Counted from the stretch's first letter, positions 27,667 to 39,310 are shown. The stretch: 47,218 nucleotides of DNA from an uncultured Prochlorococcus sp. (GCA_902587615.1 CACILY010000005.1:1-47218), one strand, 5' to 3'. Numbers and translations: made by a program. The notes: a model not told the origin generated them from the sequence alone.

Positions 27667-29835
27667 TTGGCCAATTTTCTTCTTGAAATAGGAACCGAGG
27701 AGCTACCAGCTGATTTCTGTAGGCAGGTTATCGCTCAATTAAGAGAGAAAGCCCTCGCTGATTTTCAGCAGTTTCGCTTATCCCATTCTAGTCTTTTATG
27801 CACTAGTACCCCTAGACGAATTGTTTTATTCGTAGAAGGGTTGGCTGATGTGGCGGAAGATATTATTGAAGAACGAAAAGGACCTCCTGCCTCACAGGCA
27901 TTTAAAAATGGGTCTCCCACAAAAGCTGCAAGTGGATTCGCTACAAGGTGTGGAATTCCAATCGAAGAATTAGAGATTCGTGAAACGTCTAAAGGCTCAT
28001 TCGTTTTCGGAAAAACCATTGAGAAGGGGAAGACTTCTAAGGATTTATTGGTAGAACTTATTCCTCAATGGCTTGATGGATTTCAAGGAAAGCGTTTTAT
28101 GCGATGGAGTAATGGAGAGAGTAGATTTTCACGTCCAGTCAGATGGATCGTTTCACTTTTGGATGACGAAGTAGTAGATGTAAATCTTTTAAATTGTGAT
28201 CCTGTTATTAAATCAAACAACATAACTCAAGGGCATCGTCTCTATTCAGATTCCTTGCGAATTAATTCAGCCAATCAATATTATTCAATCATGCGAGAAT
28301 CTGGAGTAGAGGTGGATCGAAATAATCGTAAATCAATTATAAAAAGATTGATAGATCAAGCGGCAAGTGACTTTAACTGCTTTCCAGATATTGCTGAATC
28401 ATTATTAGAAGAACTTACTGATTTAGTAGAATCACCCTCATTGATTTCAGGTGAATTTGATGACATATTTCTGAACTTACCTCCAGAAGTGCTTACTACA
28501 GTAATGAGAGTTCACCAACGTTATGTGCCTTTATATTTATCAGATGAATCAAGTAGAGATCCTCTTTCTTTAGATTCAAAAGATTCATTGCTTCCGTCCT
28601 TTTTATGTATAAGTAATGGACTCTCCAGTGCTAGTAAAAATATTAAGGTAGGAAATGAAAGAGTACTTAGGGCAAGGCTCTCTGATGCTAAGTTCTTTGT
28701 AAAATATGATCTTTCAATTCCTAGTAATCAGAGAAACAAGTTACTAGATAATGTTGTTTTTGCTGAAGGACTTGGGACTCTACTTGATAGAGTCAATAGG
28801 ATTGAATGGCTTGTAAGTTTACTCTTAAACAAAATTGATTCATATCAGTTTGATGTTACTAACACTAAAAGAGCAGCATCTTTATGTAAGCATGATTTAG
28901 TAAGTCAAATGGTTGGTGAGTTTCCAGAATTAGAAGGTATTATGGGCGGAAAGTATCTGCTTAAAGAAGGAGAGCCAAGAGAAGTAGCTTTGGCTGTTTT
29001 AGAACATTATCTACCAAGAGGTTCTAAAGATTCTCTTCCTAAATCTGATTCGGGTTCTATACTCGCAATTGCAGATAAGTTTGAACTCTTATTGAGTATT
29101 TTTTCAAAAGGTCAACGTCCTAGTGGTTCTTCTGACCCTTTTGCTTTAAGAAGAGCAGGGAATGGTATTTTGCAAATCTTATGGTCTAAATCATGGCGCT
29201 TTAATATGAATCAATTCCTTATTGAATCTATAAAATATTGGTCTAACTTATTTCCTGAATTTAATATCGAATCTTCAAAACTTTTCGACGATCTTTCGGA
29301 GTTTTTCCGGCAAAGAATAATTAGTCTTCTTGAAGAGAATGGTATTGATATCGATATCTCTCAGGCTATAGCGGGAGCAAGTATTCCAATCAAATCTCTA
29401 CTTTTGGATCCTTCTGAGATCCAATTGCGAGCAAACCTGCTCTCTCAAATGAGACTTGATGGTACTTTAAATTCTCTTAATTTAGTTGTCACTAGAGCGT
29501 CCAAGTTGGCTGAAAAAAGCTCTATAGGATCAGATATTCTGAGCTCGTCTAATGTAATTAACCCATCATTATTTCAAAAAAGTTCAGAATATCAATTATT
29601 AGATGTCATAAACTCTATAGACCCCATTGTTAACAGTACTTCTCCTAATAGATATCTAAAATTGGCTGAGATTCTAATTTCTGGAGAAGAAGCCTTAGCT
29701 GCTTTTTTTGATGGTGAAGATAGTGTTATGGTTATGGTCGATGATATCCATATTAAGACTAATAGATTAAATCTTCTCGCAATACTAAGAAATCAAGCTT
29801 GTATTCTTGCCGACTTTAGTCAAATTTTACTGTAA
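27667..29835 (+). CDS. glyS: Glycyl-tRNA synthetase beta subunit
   Basis: FLLEIGTEELPADF, TPRRIVLFVEGLAD, EGIMGGKYLLKEGEPREVALAVLEHYLPRG; TTG start. Confidence 0.97.
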   Translation: MANFLLEIGTEELPADFCRQVIAQLREKALADFQQFRLSHSSLLCTSTPRRIVLFVEGLADVAEDIIEERKGPPASQAFKNGSPTKAASGFATRCGIPIEELEIRETSKGSFVFGKTIEKGKTSKDLLVELIPQWLDGFQGKRFMRWSNGESRFSRPVRWIVSLLDDEVVDVNLLNCDPVIKSNNITQGHRLYSDSLRINSANQYYSIMRESGVEVDRNNRKSIIKRLIDQAASDFNCFPDIAESLLEELTDLVESPSLISGEFDDIFLNLPPEVLTTVMRVHQRYVPLYLSDESSRDPLSLDSKDSLLPSFLCISNGLSSASKNIKVGNERVLRARLSDAKFFVKYDLSIPSNQRNKLLDNVVFAEGLGTLLDRVNRIEWLVSLLLNKIDSYQFDVTNTKRAASLCKHDLVSQMVGEFPELEGIMGGKYLLKEGEPREVALAVLEHYLPRGSKDSLPKSDSGSILAIADKFELLLSIFSKGQRPSGSSDPFALRRAGNGILQILWSKSWRFNMNQFLIESIKYWSNLFPEFNIESSKLFDDLSEFFRQRIISLLEENGIDIDISQAIAGASIPIKSLLLDPSEIQLRANLLSQMRLDGTLNSLNLVVTRASKLAEKSSIGSDILSSSNVINPSLFQKSSEYQLLDVINSIDPIVNSTSPNRYLKLAEILISGEEALAAFFDGEDSVMVMVDDIHIKTNRLNLLAILRNQACILADFSQILL

Positions 29836-29847
29836 TTAAAGTATATT

Positions 29848-31206
29848 TTATAATACTTTCTCAGCTAACTTTTTATTCTTTTTAATATTAATACCTCCTT
29901 TTATTGATCTTTTAGAAAGCATTTCATTAACTTCTTTCTCTTCTCTAACTGCACTTGGAACAGGCTTATAGGTTTTAGGAGCTAGTGCGCCACCTCTTAG
30001 GACAGATCCAATTGTAAGGAAGGTAAGTTTAAGTTGTTGAAGAGGCTTCATAGCTACAACGGTTTTATAAAGATAACTATCAAAAGTCATTCTTTGAACG
30101 TCCATGTCATCACACATTTCAACGAAAGCTTCCCTGGCGGAGTCACTGGTATAAAAAATTCTTTGGAGAATATCTAAAACTTTATAAGTTGCACCATATT
30201 TTTTATCCCATTTTGCTAGATATTTTTTCAGATCTTTTTCAGTGGGAATAACTTTCCCTCCTTTACTCGCTTCTACTATTTCTTCTGCACACATTCTTCC
30301 GCTTTTAGCTGCAAAATATATACCTTCTCCAGAACTTTTGGTAACGTATCCTGCGGCATCTCCCACTAAGGCCATTCTCCCTACTACACGCCTTGGTCGA
30401 GGATGTTCTGGTATTGGGTGAGCTTCTATTTTAATAACCTCTCCATTTACAAGTCTTTTTTTAGCTCGTTCTCTTACACCTGCCTGGAGACTCTTTATTA
30501 AACTTCCATTATCTTTCATTGTTCCTGTTCCAGCAGCCACATGATCATATTTTGGAAATACCCAACCATAGAAATCTGGTGAAACGTCATTCCCTACGTA
30601 CATTTCGGCGCGATCTTCATAGTATTTCATCTCTTCAGGGGGTAGTTTTATTCTTTCTTGTATCGCTACGGCATAGTTGTAATCACCTGCGTCCATAGCC
30701 TTCGCTACACGACTAGTTGCTCCATCAGCTCCAATAATTAAATCAACCTCTAATGTTTTTGTAGTATCCGTTTCATTCCCAGAAGTATTTTCAGAATAGG
30801 TAAGTTTATAAGGACCTTGACGATTGTTTCCTGTATCAATATTGCTAACTAAGCCATTTACTAAAGTTGCTCCAAGATCTGCTGCACGATTTCTCATGAA
30901 AGCATCCATAACTTCTCTTCTGCACATGCCTATATATTCTTTTTCACTCTTTTCGTAAATTTTATCTAGTCGAATATCTACCTCCCTATTAGAGGGTGAG
31001 ATCATTCTCATATTCCGCACTTTTCTATCGATAATTGATTCTGGAAGATCAAATTCTTCAACCATGCAAAGTGGTATTGCTCCTCCACAAGGTTTTGCAT
31101 TATCAAGCTTTCTTTCGAATAACCATGTTTGAATTCCAGCTTTTGCAAGAATCTCAGCAGCACAGGAACCACTTGGTCCACCACCAATTACTGCGACACG
31201 CAACAT
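29848..31206 (-). CDS. chlP: Geranylgeranyl reductase
   Basis: FAD motif LRVAVIGGGPSGSCAAEILAKAGIQTWLFERK, KPCGGAIPLCMVEEF, GRMALVGDAAGYVTKSSGEGIYFAAKSG. Confidence 0.97.
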   Translation of the reverse strand: MLRVAVIGGGPSGSCAAEILAKAGIQTWLFERKLDNAKPCGGAIPLCMVEEFDLPESIIDRKVRNMRMISPSNREVDIRLDKIYEKSEKEYIGMCRREVMDAFMRNRAADLGATLVNGLVSNIDTGNNRQGPYKLTYSENTSGNETDTTKTLEVDLIIGADGATSRVAKAMDAGDYNYAVAIQERIKLPPEEMKYYEDRAEMYVGNDVSPDFYGWVFPKYDHVAAGTGTMKDNGSLIKSLQAGVRERAKKRLVNGEVIKIEAHPIPEHPRPRRVVGRMALVGDAAGYVTKSSGEGIYFAAKSGRMCAEEIVEASKGGKVIPTEKDLKKYLAKWDKKYGATYKVLDILQRIFYTSDSAREAFVEMCDDMDVQRMTFDSYLYKTVVAMKPLQQLKLTFLTIGSVLRGGALAPKTYKPVPSAVREEKEVNEMLSKRSIKGGINIKKNKKLAEKVL

Positions 31207-31320
31207 TTGTTTAAGGCCTTGACTAGGTATTCGTATCTAAAAACTTACATCCTCATAAGTATTATCGAAGCTAGTATTTACTAATGTCGTTACGATCGAA
31301 ACATCGATTGGTTTAAATAC

Positions 31321-32055
31321 TTGCCTCGAGCCAAAAAAACTCGAATCTCTGAAGGAGATGAAATACCTCTTGCTTACAGGCCTAATCCCATTAGGATTCG
31401 GTTTGGAACAAATAGATTTACAGCTTTTTTTTCTTTTGTTTTAATAATTTCAGTTGTACTTTTTTTCTCAAATATAAAATCTGAGATCTTTTTTAATGAA
31501 GGTTCTATACCTGCCGATGATGGTCGATTACTAGGACATTTCCCTTATAAAGAGGCTCAACAAGCAGATTTAATTAGTGTATATCCTGGCTTCAAAGTTC
31601 ATAGAGATGTAATAAAGGATCTTCAGGCTATGAGAAAGGCAGCATTCAGAGAAGGGATTGAATTGGTTCTCTTGAGTGGGTATAGATCTATACCTCTTCA
31701 AAAAGAGATTTTTTATGAAAACAAATCAATTAGGAATCAAATAGCTATTGAGAGGGCAAGGGTTTCAGCCCCTCCTGGATATTCTGAACATAGTACTGGC
31801 TTTGCAATTGATATTGGAGACAGAACGATGCGTAAGACAGATTTTGAAGTTGAGTTTGAAAATACTCCCGCATTTAATTGGCTAAAGAAAAATGCTGCCA
31901 GGTTCCACTTTGTTTTATCTTTCCCTGAAGGCAATTCACAAAATGTTAGCTATGAGCCCTGGCATTGGAGATACGAAGGCTCAGTTAATGCTTTAAGGGA
32001 GTTTGAACCGGCTAATAAAAGGCAAATAGAGTGGAAACAAAATCAAGATTATTAA
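31321..32055 (+). CDS. D-alanyl-D-alanine carboxypeptidase (VanY family, M15B), membrane anchored
   Basis: LLSGYRSIPLQKEIF, GYSEHSTGFAIDIGD, YEPWHWRYEG; N-terminal TM helix; TTG start. Confidence 0.92.
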   Translation: MPRAKKTRISEGDEIPLAYRPNPIRIRFGTNRFTAFFSFVLIISVVLFFSNIKSEIFFNEGSIPADDGRLLGHFPYKEAQQADLISVYPGFKVHRDVIKDLQAMRKAAFREGIELVLLSGYRSIPLQKEIFYENKSIRNQIAIERARVSAPPGYSEHSTGFAIDIGDRTMRKTDFEVEFENTPAFNWLKKNAARFHFVLSFPEGNSQNVSYEPWHWRYEGSVNALREFEPANKRQIEWKQNQDY

Positions 32056-32201
32056 TAAAATTAATAATTTAGAAGAGTTATCCACATGCTCGAATAAGTG
32101 CTAAAACTTTTGTTTCTGACAAATCAAAGAATTAAGCTCGTATTGAGATATTCTTTCGGAATTACGCTTAATTGCGTCATACTCTTTAGAAATAATCAAC
32201 A

Positions 32202-34004
32202 ATGAGTTTGAAAACTCAATCGATCCGAAATATTGCAATTATTGCGCATGTTGATCATGGCAAAACTACTTTGGTAGATGCTCTTCTTTCTCAATCAGGG
32301 ATATTTCGTGATAACGAAGCTATACCCACTTGTGTGATGGATTCAAATGACTTGGAGAGAGAAAGAGGTATCACTATTTTGTCTAAAAACACTGCTGTCA
32401 ACTACAAAGATACTCGCATCAATATTGTTGATACTCCTGGACATGCAGATTTTGGTGGAGAAGTGGAGAGAGTTCTAGGCATGGTAGATGGCTGCTTATT
32501 GATTGTTGATGCAAATGAAGGTCCAATGCCTCAAACTCGTTTCGTTCTAAAAAAAGCGCTTGAACAAGGCTTAAGACCAATTGTCTTTGTTAATAAAATT
32601 GATCGTTCCCGTGTTCAACCAGAGACTGCTGTCGATAAAGTTCTTGATCTTTTTTTAGAGTTAGGAGCTGATGATGATCAATGTGATTTTCCTTACTTAT
32701 TTGGAAGCGGATTAGGTGGCTTTGCTAAATCAGATATGGCAAATGAAAGTGATAATATGAAGCCACTATTTGATGCGATCTTAAGACATGTTCCGCCGCC
32801 AGTAGGTGATAAAAATAAACCACTTCAACTACAAGTTACGACATTAGATTATTCAGACTTCTTGGGCAGGATTGTTATTGGAAGGGTTCATAATGGAATT
32901 ATCCGTAATGGTCAAAATGCTTCCTTAATTAAAGAAAATGGCAATGTGAAAAAAGGGAGAATCTCAAAGTTACTAGGTTTTGAGGGGTTACGACGAATAG
33001 AAATTCAAGAGGCATTTGCAGGGGATTTAGTTGCTGTAGCTGGCTTTAATGAGGTGAACATTGGAGAAACTATTGCTTGCCCAGATGAGCCAAAAGCACT
33101 GCCTCTTATTAAGGTAGATGAACCTACTTTGCAAATGACATTTGTCATAAATGATTCACCTTTTGCTGGTAAAGAAGGTAAATATGTAACTAGTCGTCAA
33201 TTAAGAGATAGGTTGTATAAAGAATTACTTACAAATGTTGCTTTAAGGGTAGAAGATACTGACTCTCCTGATCGTTTTGCAGTTAGTGGAAGAGGAGAGC
33301 TTCATTTGGGAATATTGATCGAAACGATGAGAAGAGAAGGTTATGAATTTCAAGTTTCTCAACCTCAAGTAATTTTCAGAACTATTGATGAAATAATTTG
33401 TGAACCTGTTGAAACTCTTGTTATAGATGCTCCCTCTCAATCTGTAGGACCTTGTATTGAAAAATTAGGAATTCGTAGAGGCGAAATGCAAAACATGGAA
33501 ACAGGAACTGATGGCAGGACTCAAATTGAATTTATTGTCCCTTCTAGAGGATTAATTGGATTTAGAGGCGAATTTATTAGAGCAACAAGAGGTGAAGGAA
33601 TTATGAGTCACTCTTTTTATGAATATAGAAAAATGATAGGTGAATTTGAAACCCGTCGAAATGGTGTATTAATTTCCTTTGAAGAAGGAGTATCTACTTT
33701 CTATTCTTTGAAAAATGCTGAAGATAGAGGCCAATTTTTTATAAAGCCAGGTGTAAAAGTTTATAAAGGAATGATTATTGGCGAGAATAATAGACCGCAA
33801 GACCTGGAAATAAATGTTTGTAAGGCAAAGCAATTAACAAACATGAGGTCAGCAGGAGCTGAAGAACTAGATACTCTTCAATCTCCTATAGAAATGACTC
33901 TAGAACGAGCTTTGGAATATATTGGTCCTGGGGAGATGCTTGAAGTTACTCCTGAATCTATAAGACTTAGGAAGTTATCAACTAAGAGATCTGCTAAGAA
34001 ATAA
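32202..34004 (+). CDS. typA: Translational GTPase TypA/BipA
   Basis: [59 protein letters not shown]; 600 aa. Confidence 0.98.
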   Translation: MSLKTQSIRNIAIIAHVDHGKTTLVDALLSQSGIFRDNEAIPTCVMDSNDLERERGITILSKNTAVNYKDTRINIVDTPGHADFGGEVERVLGMVDGCLLIVDANEGPMPQTRFVLKKALEQGLRPIVFVNKIDRSRVQPETAVDKVLDLFLELGADDDQCDFPYLFGSGLGGFAKSDMANESDNMKPLFDAILRHVPPPVGDKNKPLQLQVTTLDYSDFLGRIVIGRVHNGIIRNGQNASLIKENGNVKKGRISKLLGFEGLRRIEIQEAFAGDLVAVAGFNEVNIGETIACPDEPKALPLIKVDEPTLQMTFVINDSPFAGKEGKYVTSRQLRDRLYKELLTNVALRVEDTDSPDRFAVSGRGELHLGILIETMRREGYEFQVSQPQVIFRTIDEIICEPVETLVIDAPSQSVGPCIEKLGIRRGEMQNMETGTDGRTQIEFIVPSRGLIGFRGEFIRATRGEGIMSHSFYEYRKMIGEFETRRNGVLISFEEGVSTFYSLKNAEDRGQFFIKPGVKVYKGMIIGENNRPQDLEINVCKAKQLTNMRSAGAEELDTLQSPIEMTLERALEYIGPGEMLEVTPESIRLRKLSTKRSAKK

Positions 34005-34009
34005 GTCTT

Positions 34010-34384
34010 ATGAATCGAAGTAATATTGATTTAATTATTGCAGATTCCCGTTTTAATAAAGCCATGCATTATTTCAATTCTGCTGATTGGTATTCAGCTC
34101 ATGATTGTTTTGAAGAATTATGGCATGAATCGGTAGATCCCGAAAGGCAAACTCTTCAGGGCTTGTTACAAATTTCAGTAGCTCAATTACACTTGGAAAA
34201 AGGAAATAAAAATGGCGCCATGATCCTTTATGGAGAAGGTTTAGGTAGATTAAGAAAAATTGGATCACCAGATCTTGGATTAAATGTGAAAAGGTTATGC
34301 AAATCAGTTGAAGCTAGACTTAGTGTTTTGCAACATGATGGGAATCTTGATTTATCTGAATTACCTTTTCTAGAGAGAAAGTAA
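34010..34384 (+). CDS. DUF309-family protein
   Basis: AMHYFNSADWYSAHDCFEELWHESVDPERQTLQGLLQISVAQLHLEKGN. Confidence 0.85.
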   Translation: MNRSNIDLIIADSRFNKAMHYFNSADWYSAHDCFEELWHESVDPERQTLQGLLQISVAQLHLEKGNKNGAMILYGEGLGRLRKIGSPDLGLNVKRLCKSVEARLSVLQHDGNLDLSELPFLERK

Positions 34385-34440
34385 GAAATTAATGCAAAAA
34401 GAATTCTTTTATCTCAAGTTCTATTAATATCCCTATTTCA

Positions 34441-35169
34441 ATGAATTTATCACTACAACAAGTATCAATTATATTAAATGGAATCTCGATTGTTAAAGAT
34501 ATCTCACTGTCAATTACTGCAGGTGAAGTTGTTGGCCTTTTAGGTCCTAATGGTGCCGGAAAAACTACAACTTTTAATTTATTAATTGGTTTACTTACTC
34601 CTGACTCTGGGAGGGTTTTGTTAAACGGAAATGATATAGCAAGGTTTTCTATGCCTCGAAGAGCAAGATTGGGTATTGGTTATTTACCTCAAGAGCCTAG
34701 TGTTTTTAGAAATCTTACAGTCCGGGAAAATCTTGATATAGCTTTGAACCAAAGTAAGTTATCAAAATATCAGAGTATGAAAAGGCGAGAATGCCTGATC
34801 GATGATTTCAATTTAGGAAAATTTGTAGATCGTTTTGGCTATCAACTTTCTGGAGGAGAGAGACGTCGCTGTGAAATTGCGAGAGCTTTAGCGGTGGGTT
34901 CGTATGGACCAAAATATTTACTTTTAGATGAACCATTCGCTGGAGTTGATCCTATGGCCGTAGCTGATTTGCAAAATCTAATTCAAAAGCTTAGGGATAG
35001 AGGGATGGGAGTCCTTCTTACAGATCATAATGTGAGAGAAACTCTTGCTATAACTGATCGATCGTACATACTTAGTGAAGGGAAGATTTTATCTTCGGGC
35101 CACTCTGATCAGGTTGCTAATGATCCTTTGGTAAGGAGTAATTATTTGGGTGAGGCATTTAAGCTTTGA
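34441..35169 (+). CDS. lptB: LPS export ABC transporter ATP-binding protein
   Basis: GLLGPNGAGKTTTFNLLIGL, GIGYLPQEPSVFRNLTVRENL, LSGGERRRCEIARALA, LLLDEPFAGVDP. Confidence 0.95.
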   Translation: MNLSLQQVSIILNGISIVKDISLSITAGEVVGLLGPNGAGKTTTFNLLIGLLTPDSGRVLLNGNDIARFSMPRRARLGIGYLPQEPSVFRNLTVRENLDIALNQSKLSKYQSMKRRECLIDDFNLGKFVDRFGYQLSGGERRRCEIARALAVGSYGPKYLLLDEPFAGVDPMAVADLQNLIQKLRDRGMGVLLTDHNVRETLAITDRSYILSEGKILSSGHSDQVANDPLVRSNYLGEAFKL

Positions 35170-36365
35170 TTTCTTTAAACATATCCAATTCTTTAATACG
35201 CAAATCTTCTAAATATTTGAATTCTAAATGGCGTTTGTTACCTCTTTTAGATAGATGGCTTTTAACTGAATTAATTCCACCGCTTTTATTTGCAATTGCA
35301 GCCTTCACTGTGGTTTCTCTTTCTCTTGGTGTGATTTTTGATTTAGTGAGAAAAATTGTTGAATCTGGTCTTCCCTTTCAAACAGCTTTAAGAGTTTTAA
35401 TCCTTCGATTGCCTGGTTTTCTTGTTGTTTCTTTTCCTATGGCCATGCTTATGGCCACATTGCTATCTTTTAGTCGCTTGTCTTCTAATAGTGAGATTAA
35501 AGCCCTTAGAAGTATTGGAGTATCAGCTAAAAGAATGGTTCTCTCAGCTTTGGTTTTGGGAGTCTTAATGACAGGTATTACATTTTTGTTTAATGATTTT
35601 GTAGTTCCTAGATCTAATCGCAATGCAGAAACAACATTGAGGCAAGGTCTTCAGGTTTCTATGCATTCAGATTATGGAACTGACATTATGTATTCAAGAT
35701 TTGGAAAGATATTTGATCCATCAGATTCTGTTAATACTAGAGATGGTTTAACTCATTTGTTCTATGCAAAAGAATTTCAAAACAATCAAATGGTTGAAGT
35801 AACAGTTTTAGATTTCTCTCGATTTGGTTATAAGCAAATGCTTGTTGCTGAAAATGCCTTTTGGAATAAAAAAGAGGCTAAATGGCAATTTGTTAATGGG
35901 AAAATCATTACTTTGTCTCCTAATAATACATCTACTTCTGTTAATTTTGACAGTTATATTTATCCTTTAGACTCTGGTCCGCAAGAAATTGCGAAGATAC
36001 CTCCTGATGCCAATAATATGAGTGTGTCTCAAGCTTTAAAAGCTCAAAATTTATACAAGAAGTCAGGGAATCTTAAAGAAGAAAGACGAATGAAAGTCAG
36101 AATTCAGGAGAAATTTACTTTGCCAATTGCATGCATAGTCTTTGGATTAATAGGAAGTAGCTTAGGATCGAAAAGCAATATCAGAACAAGCCAGAGCCAA
36201 AGTTTCGGTTTAAGTATTCTTTTAATATTAATATATTATGTATTAAGTTTTAGTTTCAGTTCCTTAGGAGTTACTGGGGCAATTAATCCTTTTCTAGCAG
36301 CGTGGTTCCCTGTCTTAATATCATTTGGAGTTGGTGGATTTTTTCTCAAACAAGCTGACCAATGA
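35166..36365 (+). CDS. LptF/LptG-family (YjgP/YjgQ) permease
   Basis: [78 protein letters not shown]. Confidence 0.93.
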   Translation: MISLNISNSLIRKSSKYLNSKWRLLPLLDRWLLTELIPPLLFAIAAFTVVSLSLGVIFDLVRKIVESGLPFQTALRVLILRLPGFLVVSFPMAMLMATLLSFSRLSSNSEIKALRSIGVSAKRMVLSALVLGVLMTGITFLFNDFVVPRSNRNAETTLRQGLQVSMHSDYGTDIMYSRFGKIFDPSDSVNTRDGLTHLFYAKEFQNNQMVEVTVLDFSRFGYKQMLVAENAFWNKKEAKWQFVNGKIITLSPNNTSTSVNFDSYIYPLDSGPQEIAKIPPDANNMSVSQALKAQNLYKKSGNLKEERRMKVRIQEKFTLPIACIVFGLIGSSLGSKSNIRTSQSQSFGLSILLILIYYVLSFSFSSLGVTGAINPFLAAWFPVLISFGVGGFFLKQADQ

Positions 36366-37336
36366 ATAACTTAATATTAATTACGAGCATAAATACTATC
36401 GACCTTTTTGCCTTGTTTGGTGACCCAGTTATATCTCTGGGACTTATATCTTTCTTTTTACTTTTGATTTCACTTCCAATTGCTTTTTGGTCCGTTGGAA
36501 ATGGTCATCCTTCATCTTTCGTAAGAGTTTGCATTGCTCTTGCAAACCTTGTTTTAGCAACCCAGCTTATTTTGAGATGGTCACAGTCTGGACATTTTCC
36601 AATAAGTAATCTTTATGAATCTCTTTGCTTTTTGACTTGGGCGCTTACTCTCTCTCAGCTTTTGGTAGAGCGATTGTGGCCTTCTCCGTTAATTTCTTCT
36701 GTCTCCACTCCAGTATCACTTTTGTTAATAGCCTTTGCGAGTTTTGCGCTGCCTGAATATTTAAAACAGTCTTCTCCTCTTGTCCCTGCACTTCGATCTA
36801 GTTGGCTTGTAATGCATGTAAGTGTAATTATGTGCAGTTACGCAGCATTGCTTCTTGGCTCTTTGCTTTCTGCTGCCGTTCTTTTTGTTGATACAAAAAA
36901 TGACCTTCAAATTAGAAGTAGTTCAACTGGTATTGGAGGCTTTAGAAATTTATCTCTAATGTCATTTTCAGATGAAAATTCAGATACAGATTTAAGACCT
37001 ATTGTTCTTAATAATGCGGAGCAACTAGATGCACTTAGTTATCGAGTGATTACTTTAGGTTTTTTATTATTAACAGTTGGTCTTATAAGCGGAGCAGTCT
37101 GGGCTAATGAGGCTTGGGGAAGTTGGTGGAGTTGGGATCCAAAGGAAACCTGGGCCTTGATATGTTGGCTCGTTTACGCCACCTATCTTCATCTAAGGCT
37201 CATAAGAGGTTGGCAAGGCAGAAAGCCTGCACTAATAGCCTCTTCTGGCTTATTTGTTATTTGTTTATGTTATATAGGAGTGAATCTTTTAGGAGTTGGT
37301 TTACATAGCTACGGATGGTTCTTGACTTTTAATTAA
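36362..37336 (+). CDS. ccsA: Cytochrome c biogenesis protein CcsA
   Basis: [17 protein letters not shown] and heme-handling motif [28 protein letters not shown]. Confidence 0.95.
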   Translation: MNNLILITSINTIDLFALFGDPVISLGLISFFLLLISLPIAFWSVGNGHPSSFVRVCIALANLVLATQLILRWSQSGHFPISNLYESLCFLTWALTLSQLLVERLWPSPLISSVSTPVSLLLIAFASFALPEYLKQSSPLVPALRSSWLVMHVSVIMCSYAALLLGSLLSAAVLFVDTKNDLQIRSSSTGIGGFRNLSLMSFSDENSDTDLRPIVLNNAEQLDALSYRVITLGFLLLTVGLISGAVWANEAWGSWWSWDPKETWALICWLVYATYLHLRLIRGWQGRKPALIASSGLFVICLCYIGVNLLGVGLHSYGWFLTFN

Positions 37337-37358
37337 TAAATATTTTATTTATTAATTA
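37330..37358. terminator. All-A/T perfect 13-bp inverted repeat (3-nt loop) between convergent ccsA and rpe; candidate bidirectional terminator
   Basis: taattaataaata-ttt-tatttattaatta; spans the ccsA stop and abuts the rpe stop. Confidence 0.55.
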
Positions 37359-38105
37359 CTATAGGAGTTTTCCTGCTTGAGCCTCTAAAGCAATTTTTCG
37401 TAGCTCATCACAACCTTCTTTCAATGATGGATATGCAAACATCCCACTTCCAGCGATGAAGCAATTTGCACCTGCGGCGCAACATTGGGACAAGGTCCAA
37501 TCAGCTTTAATTCCTCCGTCAACCTCAATATCTATGTCATAGTTATTGTCAATAATTGTATCTCTTAATTCTTTTATTTTATTTAGCATCGTTGGAATAT
37601 ATGCCTGACCTCCAAAACCTGGATTCACGGTCATAACCAGAACATGATCAACCATATCTAGTACATTCTTTACCATTTCCATTGGTGTATGAGGATTCAT
37701 AGCAACAGATGGTGAACCGCCTAGTTGTCTTATTTTTGCAAGTATTCGATGCAGATGAACGTTCGCTTCTACGTGTGCAATAACCACTCCAGGCTCTCCG
37801 TTGGGACCTTTTGTTGCATTCACATATGCCTCTAGCATTGTCTCGCAATTGTATTGACTAACCATCAATTGAGTCTCAAAAGGAACATTGCAATACTTTC
37901 TGCATGCAGAGATCATCTCTGGTCCAAATGTAAGGTTTGGAACAAAGTTCCCATCCATTACGTCAAATTGGATTCTGTCAACTCCTGCAAGCTCAAGATC
38001 TTTTACACATTGCCCCATATTTGCCCAGTCTGCTGGAAGGACTGAGGGAATGATTTGAACAGGTCTATGACCTGATTTGGTTGATGATTGATTGGACAAA
38101 CTCAT
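37359..38105 (-). CDS. rpe: Ribulose-phosphate 3-epimerase
   Basis: IIPSVLPADWANMGQ, DRIQFDVMDGNFVPNLTFGP, VMTVNPGFGGQ, IEVDGGIK. Confidence 0.97.
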   Translation of the reverse strand: MSLSNQSSTKSGHRPVQIIPSVLPADWANMGQCVKDLELAGVDRIQFDVMDGNFVPNLTFGPEMISACRKYCNVPFETQLMVSQYNCETMLEAYVNATKGPNGEPGVVIAHVEANVHLHRILAKIRQLGGSPSVAMNPHTPMEMVKNVLDMVDHVLVMTVNPGFGGQAYIPTMLNKIKELRDTIIDNNYDIDIEVDGGIKADWTLSQCCAAGANCFIAGSGMFAYPSLKEGCDELRKIALEAQAGKLL

Positions 38106-38305
38106 GAAAAGGATACATAGCTTTTGATTCTATAAATCTAAGTGCCTTCATCTTCAGATAGGCTGCACTGATAAAGTTGTCCCCGCTTTACCTTCTAGTT
38201 CTACTGCGATTCGTCTAAAACGTTTTGGTGAAGACCATTCATCAAAAATTCGAAGTAATTCTAGGGTTTATAAAAGCGGTACTATTTCCCAAAGCTCTTT
38301 AAACA

Positions 38306-39310
38306 GTGGATCGCACTCTTATTCAGGAAATTCTAGAAGTCGTAGAACAAGCGGCCATTGCCTCTGCTCATCTAACCGGTTTAGGTAAAAAGGATGAGGC
38401 AGATGCAGCTGCAGTTGAGGCCATGCGTAAACGCATGGGCCAAATCCAAATGCAAGGTCGAATTGTTATTGGAGAAGGAGAGAGGGATGAAGCACCTATG
38501 CTTTATATAGGAGAGGAAGTTGGATCTGGTAGTGGACCAGGCGTTGATTTTGCAGTTGACCCATGTGAAGGAACGAATCTTTGCGCTAATAATCAGCGTG
38601 GTTCAATGGCTGTCTTGGCCGCTTCAGATCGAGGAGGATTATTTAATGCTCCTGATTTCTATATGAATAAACTTGCTGCTCCTCCTGCAGCAAAAGGAAA
38701 GGTAGATATTCGCAATTCTGCTACTGAAAACATCAAAATACTTAGCGATTGTCTTGGATTGTCAGTTAGCGAATTAACGATTGTTGTAATGGATAGGGCA
38801 AGACATAAAAATCTTGTTTCTGAAATTCGATCCACTGGAGCAAGGGTCCAACCTATTTCAGATGGTGATGTTCAAGCAGCAATAGCATGTGGATTCGCAG
38901 GTACTGGGACTCATTGTTTGATGGGTATAGGAGCTGCTCCAGAAGGTGTTATCTCTGCTGCAGCCATGCGGGCCTTAGGAGGACATTTCCAAGGGCAGTT
39001 GGTTTATGACCCAGCTATTGCTCAAACGAAGGAATGGGCTGATTACACTAAAGAAGGCAATATTGCTCGTTTAGGAGAGATGGGAATTACTGACGTAGAT
39101 AAAATATATGAGGCTAATGAGCTTGCTTCTGGCGAAAATGTAGTTTTTGCAGGAAGTGGAATTACTGATGGACTTTTATTTAATGGAGTTAAATTTGAAC
39201 AAGATTGCACAAGAACAAGCAGTCTTGTAATTAGCACTCTTGATAGCACTGCTAGATTTACAAACACAGTTCACATCAAAGATGGTGCGAAAAGCATCTC
39301 TTTGAATTAA
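38306..39310 (+). CDS. glpX: Class II fructose-1,6-bisphosphatase / sedoheptulose-1,7-bisphosphatase
   Basis: [56 protein letters not shown] start preceded in frame by TAA. Confidence 0.96.
   Translation: MDRTLIQEILEVVEQAAIASAHLTGLGKKDEADAAAVEAMRKRMGQIQMQGRIVIGEGERDEAPMLYIGEEVGSGSGPGVDFAVDPCEGTNLCANNQRGSMAVLAASDRGGLFNAPDFYMNKLAAPPAAKGKVDIRNSATENIKILSDCLGLSVSELTIVVMDRARHKNLVSEIRSTGARVQPISDGDVQAAIACGFAGTGTHCLMGIGAAPEGVISAAAMRALGGHFQGQLVYDPAIAQTKEWADYTKEGNIARLGEMGITDVDKIYEANELASGENVVFAGSGITDGLLFNGVKFEQDCTRTSSLVISTLDSTARFTNTVHIKDGAKSISLN

Noticed and set aside
32078-32086. Perfect DnaA-box-like TTATCCACA upstream of typA
   Set aside because: Single isolated 9-mer with no cluster and no dnaA/dnaN context; chance occurrence in 47 kb of AT-rich DNA is plausible.
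37114-37308. 64-aa + strand ORF within ccsA
   Set aside because: Same-strand alternative frame of the conserved [11 protein letters not shown] region; not credible.
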